Of a stretch of 64,000 bases of DNA, positions 9,209-19,363 are shown in pieces. Numbering within the stretch: the first letter of the stretch is position 1; every line of letters begins with the position of its first letter. Made by a program: the position numbers and the translations under genes. Source of the stretch: Shewanella sp. NFH-SH190041 (GTDB taxonomy: Bacteria; Pseudomonadota; Gammaproteobacteria; Enterobacterales; Shewanellaceae); assembly GCF_024363255.1 (NCBI RefSeq), contig NZ_AP026070.1, positions 1,488,001-1,552,000 of the forward strand. The letters run 5' to 3'. The notes below the pieces were generated by a model, which made no database searches, was not told the origin of the DNA, and was given only the letters and a program-made list of their open reading frames with translations.

Positions 9209-9421
9209 ATGCACGAGCAGCAGATAGTTGCAGCAGTTAATTCCATTATGCCCTTTGGTAAATATGCTGGGCGTCCTTTATTATTATTGCCTGAGCCTTA
9301 TTTAGTCTGGTTTCATAAGCAGGGGTTTCCAGATGGAAAACTGGGGGAGCAATTAGCTCTTATCTATGAGATAAAACTGAACGGTTTAGAAGCGACATTT
9401 ATGCCGTTATTGCAGAGATGA
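9209..9421 (+). CDS. DUF3820 family protein
   Basis: A 70-residue protein whose core, MPFGKYAGRPLLLLPEPYLV then WFHKQGFP and a KLGEQLALIYEIKLNGLE tail, matches the small DUF3820 family common in Gammaproteobacteria. The motif resembles a segment found C-terminal to some DnaQ-like exonucleases, but the isolated family has no established biochemical role. It is a single gene with a modest GAGAGTGAAATT ribosome site. A MITE-like element begins 30 bases past its stop. Confidence 0.85.
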   Translation: MHEQQIVAAVNSIMPFGKYAGRPLLLLPEPYLVWFHKQGFPDGKLGEQLALIYEIKLNGLEATFMPLLQR

Positions 9422-9448
9422 AAATGACCTAATGAACGTGAGGGTTTC

Positions 9449-9716
9449 TAGAGCCTGTTGACCTTTCAAGTTTGTTTTTGCAGCGATTTGAGGGGTCTTT
9501 ATACAAGGCAGAAGCTTTGATAGGTAGTTGCGTTACCTGATAAGGCGATAACGCAGTAGAAATAAGGCTCAAACGCTGGCCAAAGGGTTCGGCTAAAAGT
9601 GGTTTACGCTTTGTTGAGCGATTCTTGCTTAGAATAGCTAGGCCGTAAACCACTCGCCGCGATTAAAACGTTTTTGCTTTGAACAAAATTCACTCGCGAA
9701 AGGTCAACAAACCTTA
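9449..9716. mobile_element. 264-bp MITE-like element, copy 1
   Basis: A 264-base non-coding element (9451-9714) flanked by the dinucleotide TA on both sides. Its ends form an imperfect terminal inverted repeat, GAGCCTGTTGACCTTTC against GAAAGGTCAACAAACCT. It shares most of its length with a second copy at 32371-32634, also exactly 264 bases and also TA-flanked. An internal inverted repeat (9598-9608 with 9644-9654, 11 bases each) would fold into a long hairpin. No transposase is encoded, so mobility would depend on a TA-duplicating transposase elsewhere (IS630 or an IS5 subgroup are options). Confidence 0.85.
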
Positions 9717-9832
9717 GTCTATGCAGTGTCTAATCTATTATTTAGATAGCATATTTTGTCGGATGGGTAGCGGAAATGTGATTGCATTCATGCTTAAATA
9801 CCGCTTCTTTTGTTGTTACCACGGGTAATGTA

Positions 9833-10135
9833 ATGAAATCAAAAATTCTGACGTTGGCAGCTGCCGCATTGTTTTCTCTCGGTTCTATGTCGGCCTGGGC
9901 TACTGGTACACTGCATGAAGGTAAAATCTTGGATACCATGAACAGTGGTGGTTATACCTATGTTCAAATTCAAGATGGCGATAAAACCATTTGGGCTGCG
10001 GGACCTCAAGTTGAAGTCAAAAAAGGGGAAAAGGTCTCTATGACAGGGGCTGGCTGGATGAAAAACTTCCACAGTAAAACCTTGAACCGTACGTTTAAAG
10101 ATCTGTTGTTCGTCGGTAAAATCAATAAGCTGTAA
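9833..10135 (+). CDS. NrfJ-like periplasmic OB-fold protein
   Basis: A 100-residue protein starting with a clear signal peptide (MKSKILTLAAAALFSLGSMS then AWA cleavage). The mature part follows the pattern of the NrfJ-like family: GKILDTMNSGGYTYVQIQD, an alternating strand region with KKGEKVSMTGAGWM, and the highly conserved KNFHSKTLNRTF. The family is annotated as NrfJ-related in nitrite-reducing bacteria, but the function is not firmly known. I chose the ATG at 9833 because the signal peptide begins there; the open frame to 9782 adds polar residues. It is followed by a strong intrinsic terminator, so it is monocistronic. Confidence 0.75.
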   Translation: MKSKILTLAAAALFSLGSMSAWATGTLHEGKILDTMNSGGYTYVQIQDGDKTIWAAGPQVEVKKGEKVSMTGAGWMKNFHSKTLNRTFKDLLFVGKINKL

Positions 10136-10156
10136 TATACTGATAGTTGATGACAG

Positions 10157-10186
10157 ACCCCGGCTTGTCCGGGGTTTGTTTTTTCT
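10157..10186 (+). terminator. Intrinsic terminator after NrfJ-like gene
   Basis: Seven-base GC-rich arms ACCCCGG and CCGGGGT around a five-base loop, followed by TTGTTTTTT. Confidence 0.9.
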
Positions 10187-10204
10187 GTTGTTTGGGACCT
10201 TAAT

Positions 10205-10762
10205 ATGGAAATGCAGTGTAACTTACCATCTGACAGTATTTTGCCCCGTTTTCGGGTCGTGCCTTACCAAAAGCAATATGCGGCGCAAATTAGTTTATTG
10301 TTTCATTTAGCGGTACAAGGGATCAGTTCACGACATTATTCTGATGCGCAACTTAAAGCTTGGTCCTATCAGCCTCGTTCAAGTCGTTATTGGCATTTGC
10401 GGCTGAGCCGTAGTCAAACTTGGGTTGTGCTGGATTTTGCGCCCATAAAACCATTGGCCGCTCCTTTATGTTGTGGTTTTATCAATGTTGAAACCCATTA
10501 TTTCAGTCGGGGTTATATTGATAGTCTTTACCTTCATCCGGCATATCAAGGAAAAGGGTTGGCTCTGGCATTGTTTGCTACAGCGAAGAAATGGGCTAAA
10601 CAGCAGGGCTATCTAGAGCTCACCGTGGATGCATCATATTTGTCCCGCCCATTATTCGAATCGGGTGGCTTTGAACTTTGCTATAAAAGTTACCAGCCAA
10701 AATCCGGTCAGATGCTGCCAGGCTTTTTTATGCGCTGTCAGTTACAGTCGGCGAGTGAGTGA
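10205..10762 (+). CDS. GNAT family N-acetyltransferase
   Basis: A 185-residue cytoplasmic acetyltransferase. The acetyl-CoA-binding core is visible: the strand IDSLYLHPAYQGKGLALALF contains the Q/R-x-x-G-x-G/A loop (QGKGLA), followed by helix AKKWAKQQGY, strand LELTVDASY, and SRPLFESGGF. The substrate cannot be predicted. It begins 19 bases after the upstream terminator and probably has its own promoter overlapping that region. The downstream gene is convergent. Confidence 0.85.
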   Translation: MEMQCNLPSDSILPRFRVVPYQKQYAAQISLLFHLAVQGISSRHYSDAQLKAWSYQPRSSRYWHLRLSRSQTWVVLDFAPIKPLAAPLCCGFINVETHYFSRGYIDSLYLHPAYQGKGLALALFATAKKWAKQQGYLELTVDASYLSRPLFESGGFELCYKSYQPKSGQMLPGFFMRCQLQSASE

Positions 10763-11042
10763 TAGTCAGTGCCGGTTATGTTAAAGCGCTTTTTTAGTTG
10801 TTATTGCTGAAACTAATTATCAATTATTTTACTCGATATCTAGGCTTTATCATTGCCTGCAGCGGCTAGAAATTAGGTTCTCGCTCATAATCCTCGATAG
10901 CAATATTTTTCATCGTAGATATAAGTTTTTCTCCCCCGTCTCTGGTGAGCGTAAGCCTCCATCACATCGATAAAGTGCAAAGTGAGTAGGGAAACGATGT
11001 GATAGAGTGGCGCTCAGACTGTAGAGCGGCGTACCATTGCCA
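10763..11042. other. Convergent intergenic region with long inverted repeat
   Basis: 280 bases between convergent genes. It includes 9-base arms ATCACATCG (10961-10969) and CGATGTGAT (10995-11003) separated by 25 bases. No T tract follows, so this is not a standard terminator, and it matches no riboswitch consensus I know. Confidence 0.45.
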
Positions 11043-12800
11043 TCATTTTTCTGTTAACTGCGCCGTTGGCTCTGTTGTGGTCATATGGCTAGTGTAATGC
11101 ACATTGGGTGGCAGCGGCTCTTGCCACGCATCTGCGTCTGTGACGAAATGAGCAAAAGCACCTGGCAGGGTTGTACAGGACATAATTTGGCTCCATTCCA
11201 TCTGCAGTAGTGGCTGATAGCCTTCTTTTCCCGCCGCAGTATAAGTGGTGGATACGCCGGTATAGAGGCTGTCAGGCTGCAGCGGTCGCCACTGTTTTTG
11301 CTGCATCACTTCTAACTTTGTGATCCGCTGCCCTATGGGTTTACGTCCGTCATAGCTGTATCTTAGTCCGTAGGTATAAGGGAAACTACCGGTGCCAGTG
11401 CCTACTACACTGTTATTGGTAGCGGCATTGATTGCTGACTCTAAAACTTCGTAGAGAAAACGGCCGCGGATCTGATAGGTGACCAAGGGGAGTTCGAAGG
11501 GCAGCATGCGGCCAAGCACATCGGCCATGGATAATGCGCCGGAAGAAAGCGATTGCCTAACTCCCCCGGCATTATGTAGCGCAAAATCGATTCTGTTGTC
11601 TTGTTGTTTGGCCGCTTTGTACATAGCGCGCCCAACCCAAGGTGCAAGCTGACTGCCATTGGGCAGCAGTTTGCTCGGTAGGCGACTGTGTACTAATTCA
11701 TTTGGAACCAGAGCGATAATCTGGTTTTCCAAGGCATCAATACTCGGGCGGTAACGGGTCTGGATCAGTTGGGCTATAGTCGCGTCTTCATCATCCCAAA
11801 GGATCCCATTTTGTTGCTGTAGCTGCTTGACGATAGCCTCATGTTCACTTTGGCTGAATGGCTGGCCATTTTTGCGGCTAAATTCTCGGCTGAGCATAAA
11901 ATAGTTATTGCCAGTCAGATGTGTTACTCGACCAAGGTGATCAAAGGTAATATCAGCCAGCCCTAGGGTTTCTGAATATTTCCCTGCATGGACGATAGGT
12001 GTGCCATTGACCATAGCACCATAAGGGATATTTGATAGCCCTAGGGCGGAAAAGTCACCTTGTAAGGTATGACTGTGGCCACCAACAATCAAACTGATGC
12101 CATCTACTTGTTCGGCTAGCATTTTATCGGCAGGTAAACCAAGGTGGCTCAGCACGATGATGTGCACAATGCCTTGCTGGTGCAATTTAGCCATCGTATT
12201 TTGAGTGACTTGCTGGGCATTAATGAATTCTGTACCAGGATCTGGGCGGGCAATATCTCGCATCATATCCAATGTAATACCGAAAATGGCGACTTGTGTG
12301 CCTTGATATTCCCGGATGATCACATCTGCGCATTGATCTTCTGGCTGAAAATATTTCAAATTTTTATGGCCTTTTAATGCCATAGCTGAATCAGGTTCAG
12401 CAGTGAGATCCATATTACCGGCTAGCAAAGGAAAGTTGATCCGATCAAGAAACTCCCTTACTGGGCCATTACCGCCGTCGATTTCATGGTTGCCTAGTAC
12501 CATGGCAACCGGTTGCAATTGATTTAGCAGTGTCGCATTAGCTTCTCCCTGAAACTCTCGAAAATACAGAGTACCTTGGAAGCTGTCGCCACCGTGCAAA
12601 AAAATAAATTCCTGTCCACTTTGTTCTGCTTGGTTGCGAGCTTTATCTAGCTGGGCTTTGATTCTGGCGCAGCCGCCAGTATGAACATAAATTGGTTGCG
12701 GCTCATGTTGATGATTTAGGGTAAATTGGATGCGACTTGGCTCAAAATGGGAATGGGTATCGTTAATATGAGCCAATTTTAGGGTCAGTGTATCGGGCAT
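11043..12800 (-). CDS. 5'-nucleotidase / UshA-like metallophosphoesterase
   Basis: A 585-residue two-domain enzyme. The N-terminal calcineurin-like domain has the metal motifs HINDTHSHFEP (residues about 11-21), HGGDSFQG, GNHEIDGG and the later VLSHLGL and GGHSH. The C-terminal 5'-nucleotidase domain begins around residue 355 and includes NAGGVRQSL and GTGSFPYTYGLRY with substrate-stacking aromatic residues. Relatives hydrolyse nucleotides, NAD or UDP-sugars. UshA and NadN are exported, whereas this protein starts with MPDTLTLKLAHIND and shows no signal peptide, so it appears cytoplasmic or mis-started. An upstream GAGAGAGGAAGATT leader supports the ATG at 12800. Exact substrate is unknown. 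Confidence 0.85.
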   Translation of the reverse strand: MPDTLTLKLAHINDTHSHFEPSRIQFTLNHQHEPQPIYVHTGGCARIKAQLDKARNQAEQSGQEFIFLHGGDSFQGTLYFREFQGEANATLLNQLQPVAMVLGNHEIDGGNGPVREFLDRINFPLLAGNMDLTAEPDSAMALKGHKNLKYFQPEDQCADVIIREYQGTQVAIFGITLDMMRDIARPDPGTEFINAQQVTQNTMAKLHQQGIVHIIVLSHLGLPADKMLAEQVDGISLIVGGHSHTLQGDFSALGLSNIPYGAMVNGTPIVHAGKYSETLGLADITFDHLGRVTHLTGNNYFMLSREFSRKNGQPFSQSEHEAIVKQLQQQNGILWDDEDATIAQLIQTRYRPSIDALENQIIALVPNELVHSRLPSKLLPNGSQLAPWVGRAMYKAAKQQDNRIDFALHNAGGVRQSLSSGALSMADVLGRMLPFELPLVTYQIRGRFLYEVLESAINAATNNSVVGTGTGSFPYTYGLRYSYDGRKPIGQRITKLEVMQQKQWRPLQPDSLYTGVSTTYTAAGKEGYQPLLQMEWSQIMSCTTLPGAFAHFVTDADAWQEPLPPNVHYTSHMTTTEPTAQLTEK

Positions 12801-12859
12801 AATCTTCCTCTCTCAGGCTGAGGATTGTAGCATTATTTCAGCGGGCACCGCAGAGATCA

Positions 12860-12887
12860 AAAAAGGAGCCTCAGCTCCTTTTTTTAG
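12860..12887. terminator. Bidirectional intrinsic terminator after CNNM-type gene
   Basis: AAAAAAGGAGC, loop CTCA, GCTCCTTTTTTT. It has A and T tracts on both flanks; position and orientation suit the reverse-strand CNNM/CBS gene ending at 12901. Confidence 0.85.
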
Positions 12888-12900
12888 TATTGCTTAACGG

Positions 12901-13971
12901 TTATTCCGTTACAGTTTCAAAATCCCCGTTATCGGATAAGCGAATACCTTTATCTTTCATGCGGCGTTTCCACAATTTTCTGGCCAACTGCTGCATATCT
13001 GTTGCGGGATCATTTAAGTCAACAATTTCCAAACCCAGCATAGATTCGATAATGTCTTCTTGGGTCACAATACCCAACCCGGAACCATATTCATCAACCA
13101 CCATAGCAATTTGGGTATTGCGTTTAATCATCAGCTCAAACAATGGCAGAATTTTTGCGGTTTCCGGTACGGCCAGCAAACTCTTTTTCAGTGAGTTTAG
13201 CGTCGCTTGTGGTGTATCTCGCTCTGCAAGCAGAATATCGGTGCGGTTAACATAACCGACAATATCATCATGATCTTTGGCAAAGACCGGAATACGGGTA
13301 AAAGGTTTACTCATATAACGGCTAACAAAATCATGTTGTGTCATATTAACTGGCAGAGAAAACATCACTGTGCGAGGTGTCATAATCGCGGTGACTGGCA
13401 TATCTCGCACGGTTAGCATCTGTGTCAAAATTTTAGACTCTTGAGCATCCAGCTCGCCGGACTCTTCACCGATTCGAGCCATGGCACTCATTTCCTGACG
13501 AATATATTGGCCTTCATCGCCTTTACCCATCAGTTTAGTTACCTGCTGAGACATCCAGATTAACGGTAGCGTTAGTCGCTCCATCCACACCAGAGCATGG
13601 GTGACACTGGGCGCCAGTGCACGCCAGTAGTTAGCCCCTATGGTTTTAGGAATAATTTCTGAGAAGAACAGAATGATAAAGGTTAACACCCCGGAAAAGA
13701 CCCCCAGCATGTCATCGCCAAATACTTTAGCGGCCTGGGCACCCGCCACAGCAGCACCAACAGTATGGGCAATGGTATTTAGGGTCAGAATAGACACCAG
13801 TGGTGATTCAACGTTTTCTTTTTGTTTTCTCAGGCGTGCTGCCGCCTTGGGATTATGTTGCTCAAGGTTGGCAATATAACTTGGGGTAACAGACAACAGA
13901 ACCGCTTCGAACACACTGCACAGGAATGACACACCGACAGCGACGATGACGATAAGTATGAGGGTTAACAT
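12901..13971 (-). CDS. CNNM/DUF21-CBS membrane protein (CorC-like)
   Basis: Inner-membrane protein with an N-terminal DUF21/CNNM domain of about four hydrophobic segments (residues 1-170; markers SFLCSVFEAVLLSV, FFSEIIPKTIGANYW), then a CBS pair (about 200-320; MTPRTVMFSLP, RIPVFAKDHDDIVGYV, MVVDEYGSGLGIVTQEDI). The family is linked to Mg2+/Co2+ or Na+ transport and regulation; in bacteria the exact role varies. It lacks the C-terminal CorC/HlyC domain, ending after the CBS pair. I prefer the ATG at 13971 (356 residues) because family similarity starts there; a GTG at 14031 would add 20 residues. Neither has a strong ribosome site. Confidence 0.85.
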   Translation of the reverse strand: MLTLILIVIVAVGVSFLCSVFEAVLLSVTPSYIANLEQHNPKAAARLRKQKENVESPLVSILTLNTIAHTVGAAVAGAQAAKVFGDDMLGVFSGVLTFIILFFSEIIPKTIGANYWRALAPSVTHALVWMERLTLPLIWMSQQVTKLMGKGDEGQYIRQEMSAMARIGEESGELDAQESKILTQMLTVRDMPVTAIMTPRTVMFSLPVNMTQHDFVSRYMSKPFTRIPVFAKDHDDIVGYVNRTDILLAERDTPQATLNSLKKSLLAVPETAKILPLFELMIKRNTQIAMVVDEYGSGLGIVTQEDIIESMLGLEIVDLNDPATDMQQLARKLWKRRMKDKGIRLSDNGDFETVTE

Positions 13972-14381
13972 AGGGGGTGGAATTACAACTCCGTACTCTA
14001 GGCCGACAGTGACCCAAACCGATTCTATCACAGTCTTTTGCTGCTGCTGATAAATTACTGAGAAATATCTGAATCAAGTTCACATCTGTGAAAATTTTTA
14101 TAAAAAGCTAATAAATTCAATATGCTGATAATTATTGTTACAGCCGTTATTGGCACAATGCGGTGGTGGTGATAGCGAAAAGGGAGATTATTCTGGCGCA
14201 GTGGGGCTGAGATTAAGTCTTATGCTTTTGATTCAATAGGGGGAGTCAATATGCATTGAAGATGCCATGAGGACTGCGCATTGGGTTAAGAATCAGATGA
14301 TAGGGTTATCAGCTGCCAGTAACACTGACAACTGATTGGCCAAATTGCCCGTATAACGCCCTTAGTTACTCAACGTTGGGG
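13972..14381. other. Intergenic region upstream of CNNM-type gene
   Basis: About 400 bases with no recognisable gene, RNA or strong hairpin. It contains the promoter of the reverse-strand CNNM gene and the 3' flank of rluA. Confidence 0.5.
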
Positions 14382-15035
14382 TTAAAATGGATGCGAACTG
14401 GTAAACACCATCAATTGTTGGGTTTTAGGGTGACGAATACTTAGCTGTTGGGCATGGAGACATAATCTTGGCCGCGCCTGAATACAGTTGGCATCGCCAT
14501 AGAAATCATCGCCTAAAATGACATGACCCATTGCTAACATATGGACTCTGAGTTGATGGGTCCGGCCGGTATGGGGGGTCAGTTGCATCAGGGTTGAGTC
14601 TGGACGATGCGCTAATACGCGAAAGTCTGTAATCGCACTTTTCCCTTTCTCATCAATCTTTTGTAGTGGTCTTTTGTCAGGATCTGGCAGTAAAGGAAGA
14701 TTGATCGTGCCTTTTGCTTGCGGGAAGTGACCACTGACTTCAGCAATATACACTTTTTCACTTAACCGATCTTGAAATTGGGTTTTTAGCCAAGATTCGG
14801 CTTGCTTATGACGGGCAAAGACCATGATGCCAGATGTGGCGCAGTCAAGGCGATGTACCAAAATGGCTTCGGGATAGCGTTGCTGCAGACGGGTCAGGGC
14901 GCAATCATGGGTGACTGCTGCCCGTCCTGGATTGGATAGCAGCCCGGAGGGTTTAGATATCACGATCATATCATCATCCACATATCGAATATCCAGCCAG
15001 GGTATGGCGGGTGGATGATAGTCAAAGATCTGCAT
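14382..15035 (-). CDS. rluA: RluA-type pseudouridine synthase
   Basis: A 217-residue enzyme, nearly the same length as E. coli RluA (219), which isomerises U746 of 23S rRNA and U32 of some tRNAs. The catalytic motif is LVHRLDCATSGIMVFA, with the nucleophilic Asp in HRLD at about residue 63. The C-terminal TPHTGRTHQLRVHMLAMGH and LGDDFYG blocks complete the family pattern. There is no S4 domain, which fits RluA rather than RluC or RluD. It is probably a single gene. Confidence 0.92.
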   Translation of the reverse strand: MQIFDYHPPAIPWLDIRYVDDDMIVISKPSGLLSNPGRAAVTHDCALTRLQQRYPEAILVHRLDCATSGIMVFARHKQAESWLKTQFQDRLSEKVYIAEVSGHFPQAKGTINLPLLPDPDKRPLQKIDEKGKSAITDFRVLAHRPDSTLMQLTPHTGRTHQLRVHMLAMGHVILGDDFYGDANCIQARPRLCLHAQQLSIRHPKTQQLMVFTSSHPF

Positions 15036-15112
15036 AGGTGCTCCGGAGTTATCTGGGATAAAAACCGCGGAATTTTAAACGTAAGCCGGGGTTGATTGCC
15101 AGATTTTACCGC

Positions 15113-15631
15113 TTAGCTATATAACAATTGCGTTAGCCATAGTCGAAATGACAGTCCCCAACTGCTGGTCACGCCCATCGTTTTGAAGCGAATTTTACCA
15201 TTACTGATAATAAAGATCGCCGGAAGGCGATCTGCCCCCCATTGTGCGGTTATCTCCGGGGTCGCTTCTAACACAGGAAAAGCATAATGGTGCTTACGCA
15301 TATATTGCATCTGCTCAGCTCGCGTTCCGGACTCAATAGCAACTGAGATGACATTGTATTGCCGGCTAAGGTCATTAATCGCAGCTGTCGTCACTTTACA
15401 CGATGGGCACCAACTGCCCCAGAAATACACCAAATAAGTGCCTTCTTCAGCGAGGTGCACATAATTGCGCTGGATAGTTTCGCCCCCTAGTGGCGGCGCT
15501 TCGCCGGAAGCCATATCCCGCTGCAGGAACATAAATACCAGATAAATGCCGATGATGATGATAATCGCATCACGCAGGTGCTTGCGCCAAAAGGCCCCGA
15601 TATTTTCTTGTCGAGTGTAGGGATTACTCAC
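15113..15631 (-). CDS. Membrane-anchored thioredoxin-like protein (ScsD/TlpA type)
   Basis: A 172-residue protein with one N-terminal transmembrane anchor (residues about 22-39, DAIIIIIGIYLVFMF) and a periplasmic thioredoxin-like domain with active-site WCPSC (about residues 73-77) and the cis-proline loop LPAIFII. It probably works in periplasmic disulfide exchange; ScsD-type proteins are linked with copper-stress suppression. The GTG start is immediately adjacent to the TAA of acpH, so the two form an operon and are translationally coupled. Confidence 0.85.
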   Translation of the reverse strand: MSNPYTRQENIGAFWRKHLRDAIIIIIGIYLVFMFLQRDMASGEAPPLGGETIQRNYVHLAEEGTYLVYFWGSWCPSCKVTTAAINDLSRQYNVISVAIESGTRAEQMQYMRKHHYAFPVLEATPEITAQWGADRLPAIFIISNGKIRFKTMGVTSSWGLSFRLWLTQLLYS

Positions 15632-16225
15632 TTACAGATACTCCGACGGGGTTTTGCGCGACAGAATACGGCTATAGGCCATCAATTGGGGATATAAGGT
15701 TCGAAAGGCAATTTCAATATCGATATCCATTTGCTTTAGCGTTTTATCTGCTCCGGTGAAAAGCTCAGGTTTGGAAAAACGTTTACTGACCCGGTATATC
15801 GCTTCATTGAGTCCGGCCCGTTTTTGGTAACTTTGCAGTAATTGATGTTTGGCCATCAGTGGCACCATTTCTGCCAATTTATCCGGTAAGCCTGTGTTTT
15901 GGGCTAAATCTGTATAAGCCTGGCGGCAAAAAGCATCCAGGGTGAGATGATGATACTCATCCCAATAACGAGCCAGCATATGGTCAAAGGCTAAATCTGC
16001 CAAAATTGGTGCAATGCGCTGGTATTTCTTCGGAAACTGACGGATAAGCTCCCGCGTGATTTCATGATCATCCGTTAATTGATCTATTTGACGGTGAAGC
16101 CAGATCCCTTGCTGCAGGGGTTTGGCGTAAGCGGCAATATCACCTTTGGCAAAATCACCGGCAAGGTTGCCGGCCAAGCTAGTCTGACTATTATCTGCCA
16201 GATGAAGATGAGCAAGAAAATTCAT
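15632..16225 (-). CDS. acpH: Acyl-carrier-protein phosphodiesterase
   Basis: A 197-residue protein (E. coli AcpH is 193) with the family start MNFLAHLHLADNS, then SLAGNLAGDFAKG, QGIWLHRQID and LADLAFDHMLARYW. These histidine and aspartate residues form the HD-like metal site. AcpH removes the 4'-phosphopantetheine arm from acyl carrier protein. It is divergent from queA, the same arrangement as in E. coli, and directly abuts the thioredoxin-like gene downstream. Confidence 0.92.
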   Translation of the reverse strand: MNFLAHLHLADNSQTSLAGNLAGDFAKGDIAAYAKPLQQGIWLHRQIDQLTDDHEITRELIRQFPKKYQRIAPILADLAFDHMLARYWDEYHHLTLDAFCRQAYTDLAQNTGLPDKLAEMVPLMAKHQLLQSYQKRAGLNEAIYRVSKRFSKPELFTGADKTLKQMDIDIEIAFRTLYPQLMAYSRILSRKTPSEYL

Positions 16226-16662
16226 AATAGGGTATCAGTGAAATCGTGGCACAAAGGTAGCATAACCGCGCATTCTGGCATAGAGGCGGTTAATTATCTA
16301 TTTGGTTTTGCGCATATGAGGGTGTTGGCGCTAGCCACTTAATATGTGTCGTTTGATTGTGTTTAGCCAGTATACTCAGGCATTAGCTTAGCGCGGGTTG
16401 TACGAGTGGTGCTGATGGGACAATGTTGGATGTGACAGCGCATAAATCATTAATCATTGCTCATCTTTATGCGTGATAAATGATCATCTCGGCAGGGTGA
16501 ATCTAAGCCTATGGGCGGAAAATTCGTGTGTATTGGCATCAAATTGCGCTTTGATTGGTAATTTTCTAGTGGTTCGGTACAGGTCCTTGCTTGTCAGGTT
16601 CTTGATCTTAATCGACGGTGCTAATAGACTGGCCGCCGTTTCAAGCCAAGCTGAGATTTTCG
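16226..16662. other. acpH/queA divergent intergenic region
   Basis: About 437 bases carrying both promoters. Short open frames here resemble no family. No strong hairpin, RNA gene or operator is apparent. Confidence 0.5.
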
Positions 16663-17700
16663 ATGCGCGTAGCAGATTTTTCTTTTGAGCTCCCTGATGA
16701 GCTGATTGCCCGTTATCCCATGGCCGAGCGGACAGCGTCCAGATTGCTGACCCTGGATGGCAACAGTGGGGCGGTAGCTGATAAACATTTCACTGATTTG
16801 CTGGCGATGATCGAGCCTGGCGATTTAATGGTGTTCAATAATACTCGAGTGATCCCCGCGCGTTTATTCGGGCAGAAAGCTACCGGCGGCAAGCTGGAGA
16901 TTTTGGTTGAGCGGATGTTGGATGATAAGCGTATTTTGGCGCATGTCCGTAGCTCAAAATCCCCTAAAGAAGGGGCTGAAATCCACTTAGATGGCGGTTA
17001 CCACATGGTGATGTTGGCCCGCCATGATGCACTGTTTGAATTGGAGCTCCAATCCGAACTGACGATTTTGGAAGTTTTGGAAGCGGTAGGGCATATGCCT
17101 CTGCCACCATACATTGATCGGCCAGATGATGATGCGGACAAAGAGCGTTATCAGACCGTTTATAACCAAAATCCCGGCGCTGTCGCTGCGCCAACGGCGG
17201 GGCTGCACTTTGATGATGCCATGCTCGCGGCACTGAAAGACAAAGGCGTGAATATGGCTTTTGTGACATTGCACGTTGGTGCTGGTACCTTCCAACCTGT
17301 GCGGGTTGATGATGTTCTTGAGCACAAGATGCACTCTGAGTGGGTGAATGTCCCTGCCGATGTGGTTGAACAAATTCATGCCACTAAAGCGGCAGGTAAA
17401 CGAGTGATTGCGGTGGGTACCACATCTGTACGCTCATTGGAAAGTGCTGCTCGAGCCAGCCAAGGACCATTAGCGGCCTTTAGTGGCGATACGGATATTT
17501 TTATTTACCCTGGGTATCAATTTCAGGTCGTGGATGCCATGGTGACCAACTTCCACTTACCAGAGTCAACATTGATCATGTTGGTGAGTGCATTTGCCGG
17601 ATTTGATCATGTGATGCATGCCTACCGCCACGCGATTGAGCAAAAATACCGCTTCTTCAGCTATGGCGATGCAATGTTTGTGACTAAAAAGACCCAATAG
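16663..17700 (+). CDS. queA: S-adenosylmethionine:tRNA ribosyltransferase-isomerase
   Basis: Transfers and isomerises the ribosyl moiety of S-adenosylmethionine onto preQ1-modified tRNA, giving epoxyqueuosine. The ATG at 16663 gives 345 residues starting [19 protein letters not shown], the usual QueA N-terminus; the frame upstream to 16618 is not supported. Conserved blocks include [22 protein letters not shown], the [14 protein letters not shown] stretch, and [17 protein letters not shown]-rich hairpin separates it from tgt, which catalyses the preceding step. Confidence 0.96.
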   Translation: MRVADFSFELPDELIARYPMAERTASRLLTLDGNSGAVADKHFTDLLAMIEPGDLMVFNNTRVIPARLFGQKATGGKLEILVERMLDDKRILAHVRSSKSPKEGAEIHLDGGYHMVMLARHDALFELELQSELTILEVLEAVGHMPLPPYIDRPDDDADKERYQTVYNQNPGAVAAPTAGLHFDDAMLAALKDKGVNMAFVTLHVGAGTFQPVRVDDVLEHKMHSEWVNVPADVVEQIHATKAAGKRVIAVGTTSVRSLESAARASQGPLAAFSGDTDIFIYPGYQFQVVDAMVTNFHLPESTLIMLVSAFAGFDHVMHAYRHAIEQKYRFFSYGDAMFVTKKTQ

Positions 17701-17721
17701 ACGGCGATTTTGATTTAAAAT

Positions 17722-17766
17722 GCCCGTCCGGAAATGCCATATTACCGGCATCCGGATGGGCTTTTT
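17722..17766 (+). terminator. Hairpin with T tract between queA and tgt
   Basis: GCCCGTCCGG and CCGGATGGGC (one G-T wobble) with nested pairing ATGCC/GGCAT, followed by TTTTT. It is a probable intrinsic terminator or attenuator for queA. Confidence 0.75.
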
Positions 17767-17852
17767 GCTATTACAGCACTTGAAGCGGCAATTTTTGCCC
17801 TTATTTCTTTATTATTCAACAATGTTGTCAGACTGTTTCTCTGGCGAGGTAA

Positions 17853-18980
<1,128 letters not shown>

Positions 18981-19007
18981 TTATTTACCAATAAGAAGAG
19001 AAGACCT

Positions 19008-19343
19008 ATGTTCATTTCAAATGCATACGCCAACGCTGCAGCCGGTACACCACAAAGTGGCGGCACCATGGAACTGATTTTCATGCTGGTGATTTTCGGC
19101 CTGATTTTTTATTTCATGATCTACCGTCCACAGGCCAAGCGCGTTAAAGAACACAAGAACCTGATGTCTGCACTGGGTAAAGGCGATGAAGTACTGACCA
19201 GTGGTGGTATTCTGGGCAAGATTGCCAAGTTCGGTGCTGATAGCGATTATGTTGTGCTGAGTCTGAATGACAGCACTCAGATCACCATTAAGAAGGATTA
19301 TATCACAGCGGTATTGCCTAAAGGCTCTATTCAATCTCTGTAA
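19008..19343 (+). CDS. yajC: Preprotein translocase subunit YajC
   Basis: A 111-residue inner-membrane protein with a single transmembrane segment ([19 protein letters not shown], about residues 21-39) followed by [20 protein letters not shown] and a small cytoplasmic domain, all typical of YajC. It associates with SecDF and YidC. A strong AGAAGAGAAGACCT leader marks the start. It lies 20 bases before secD. Confidence 0.95.
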   Translation: MFISNAYANAAAGTPQSGGTMELIFMLVIFGLIFYFMIYRPQAKRVKEHKNLMSALGKGDEVLTSGGILGKIAKFGADSDYVVLSLNDSTQITIKKDYITAVLPKGSIQSL

Positions 19344-19363
19344 TAAGCCAAGAGGGCAAAGGT

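Noticed and set aside
9429..9653. Small reverse-strand protein gene in the first MITE
   Set aside because: The sequence is a non-coding repeated element; the second copy does not preserve the frame.
10951..11010. c-di-GMP riboswitch in the convergent spacer
   Set aside because: It shares short motifs such as GCAAAG and GAAACG, but lacks the GEMM architecture and no gene follows in the right orientation.
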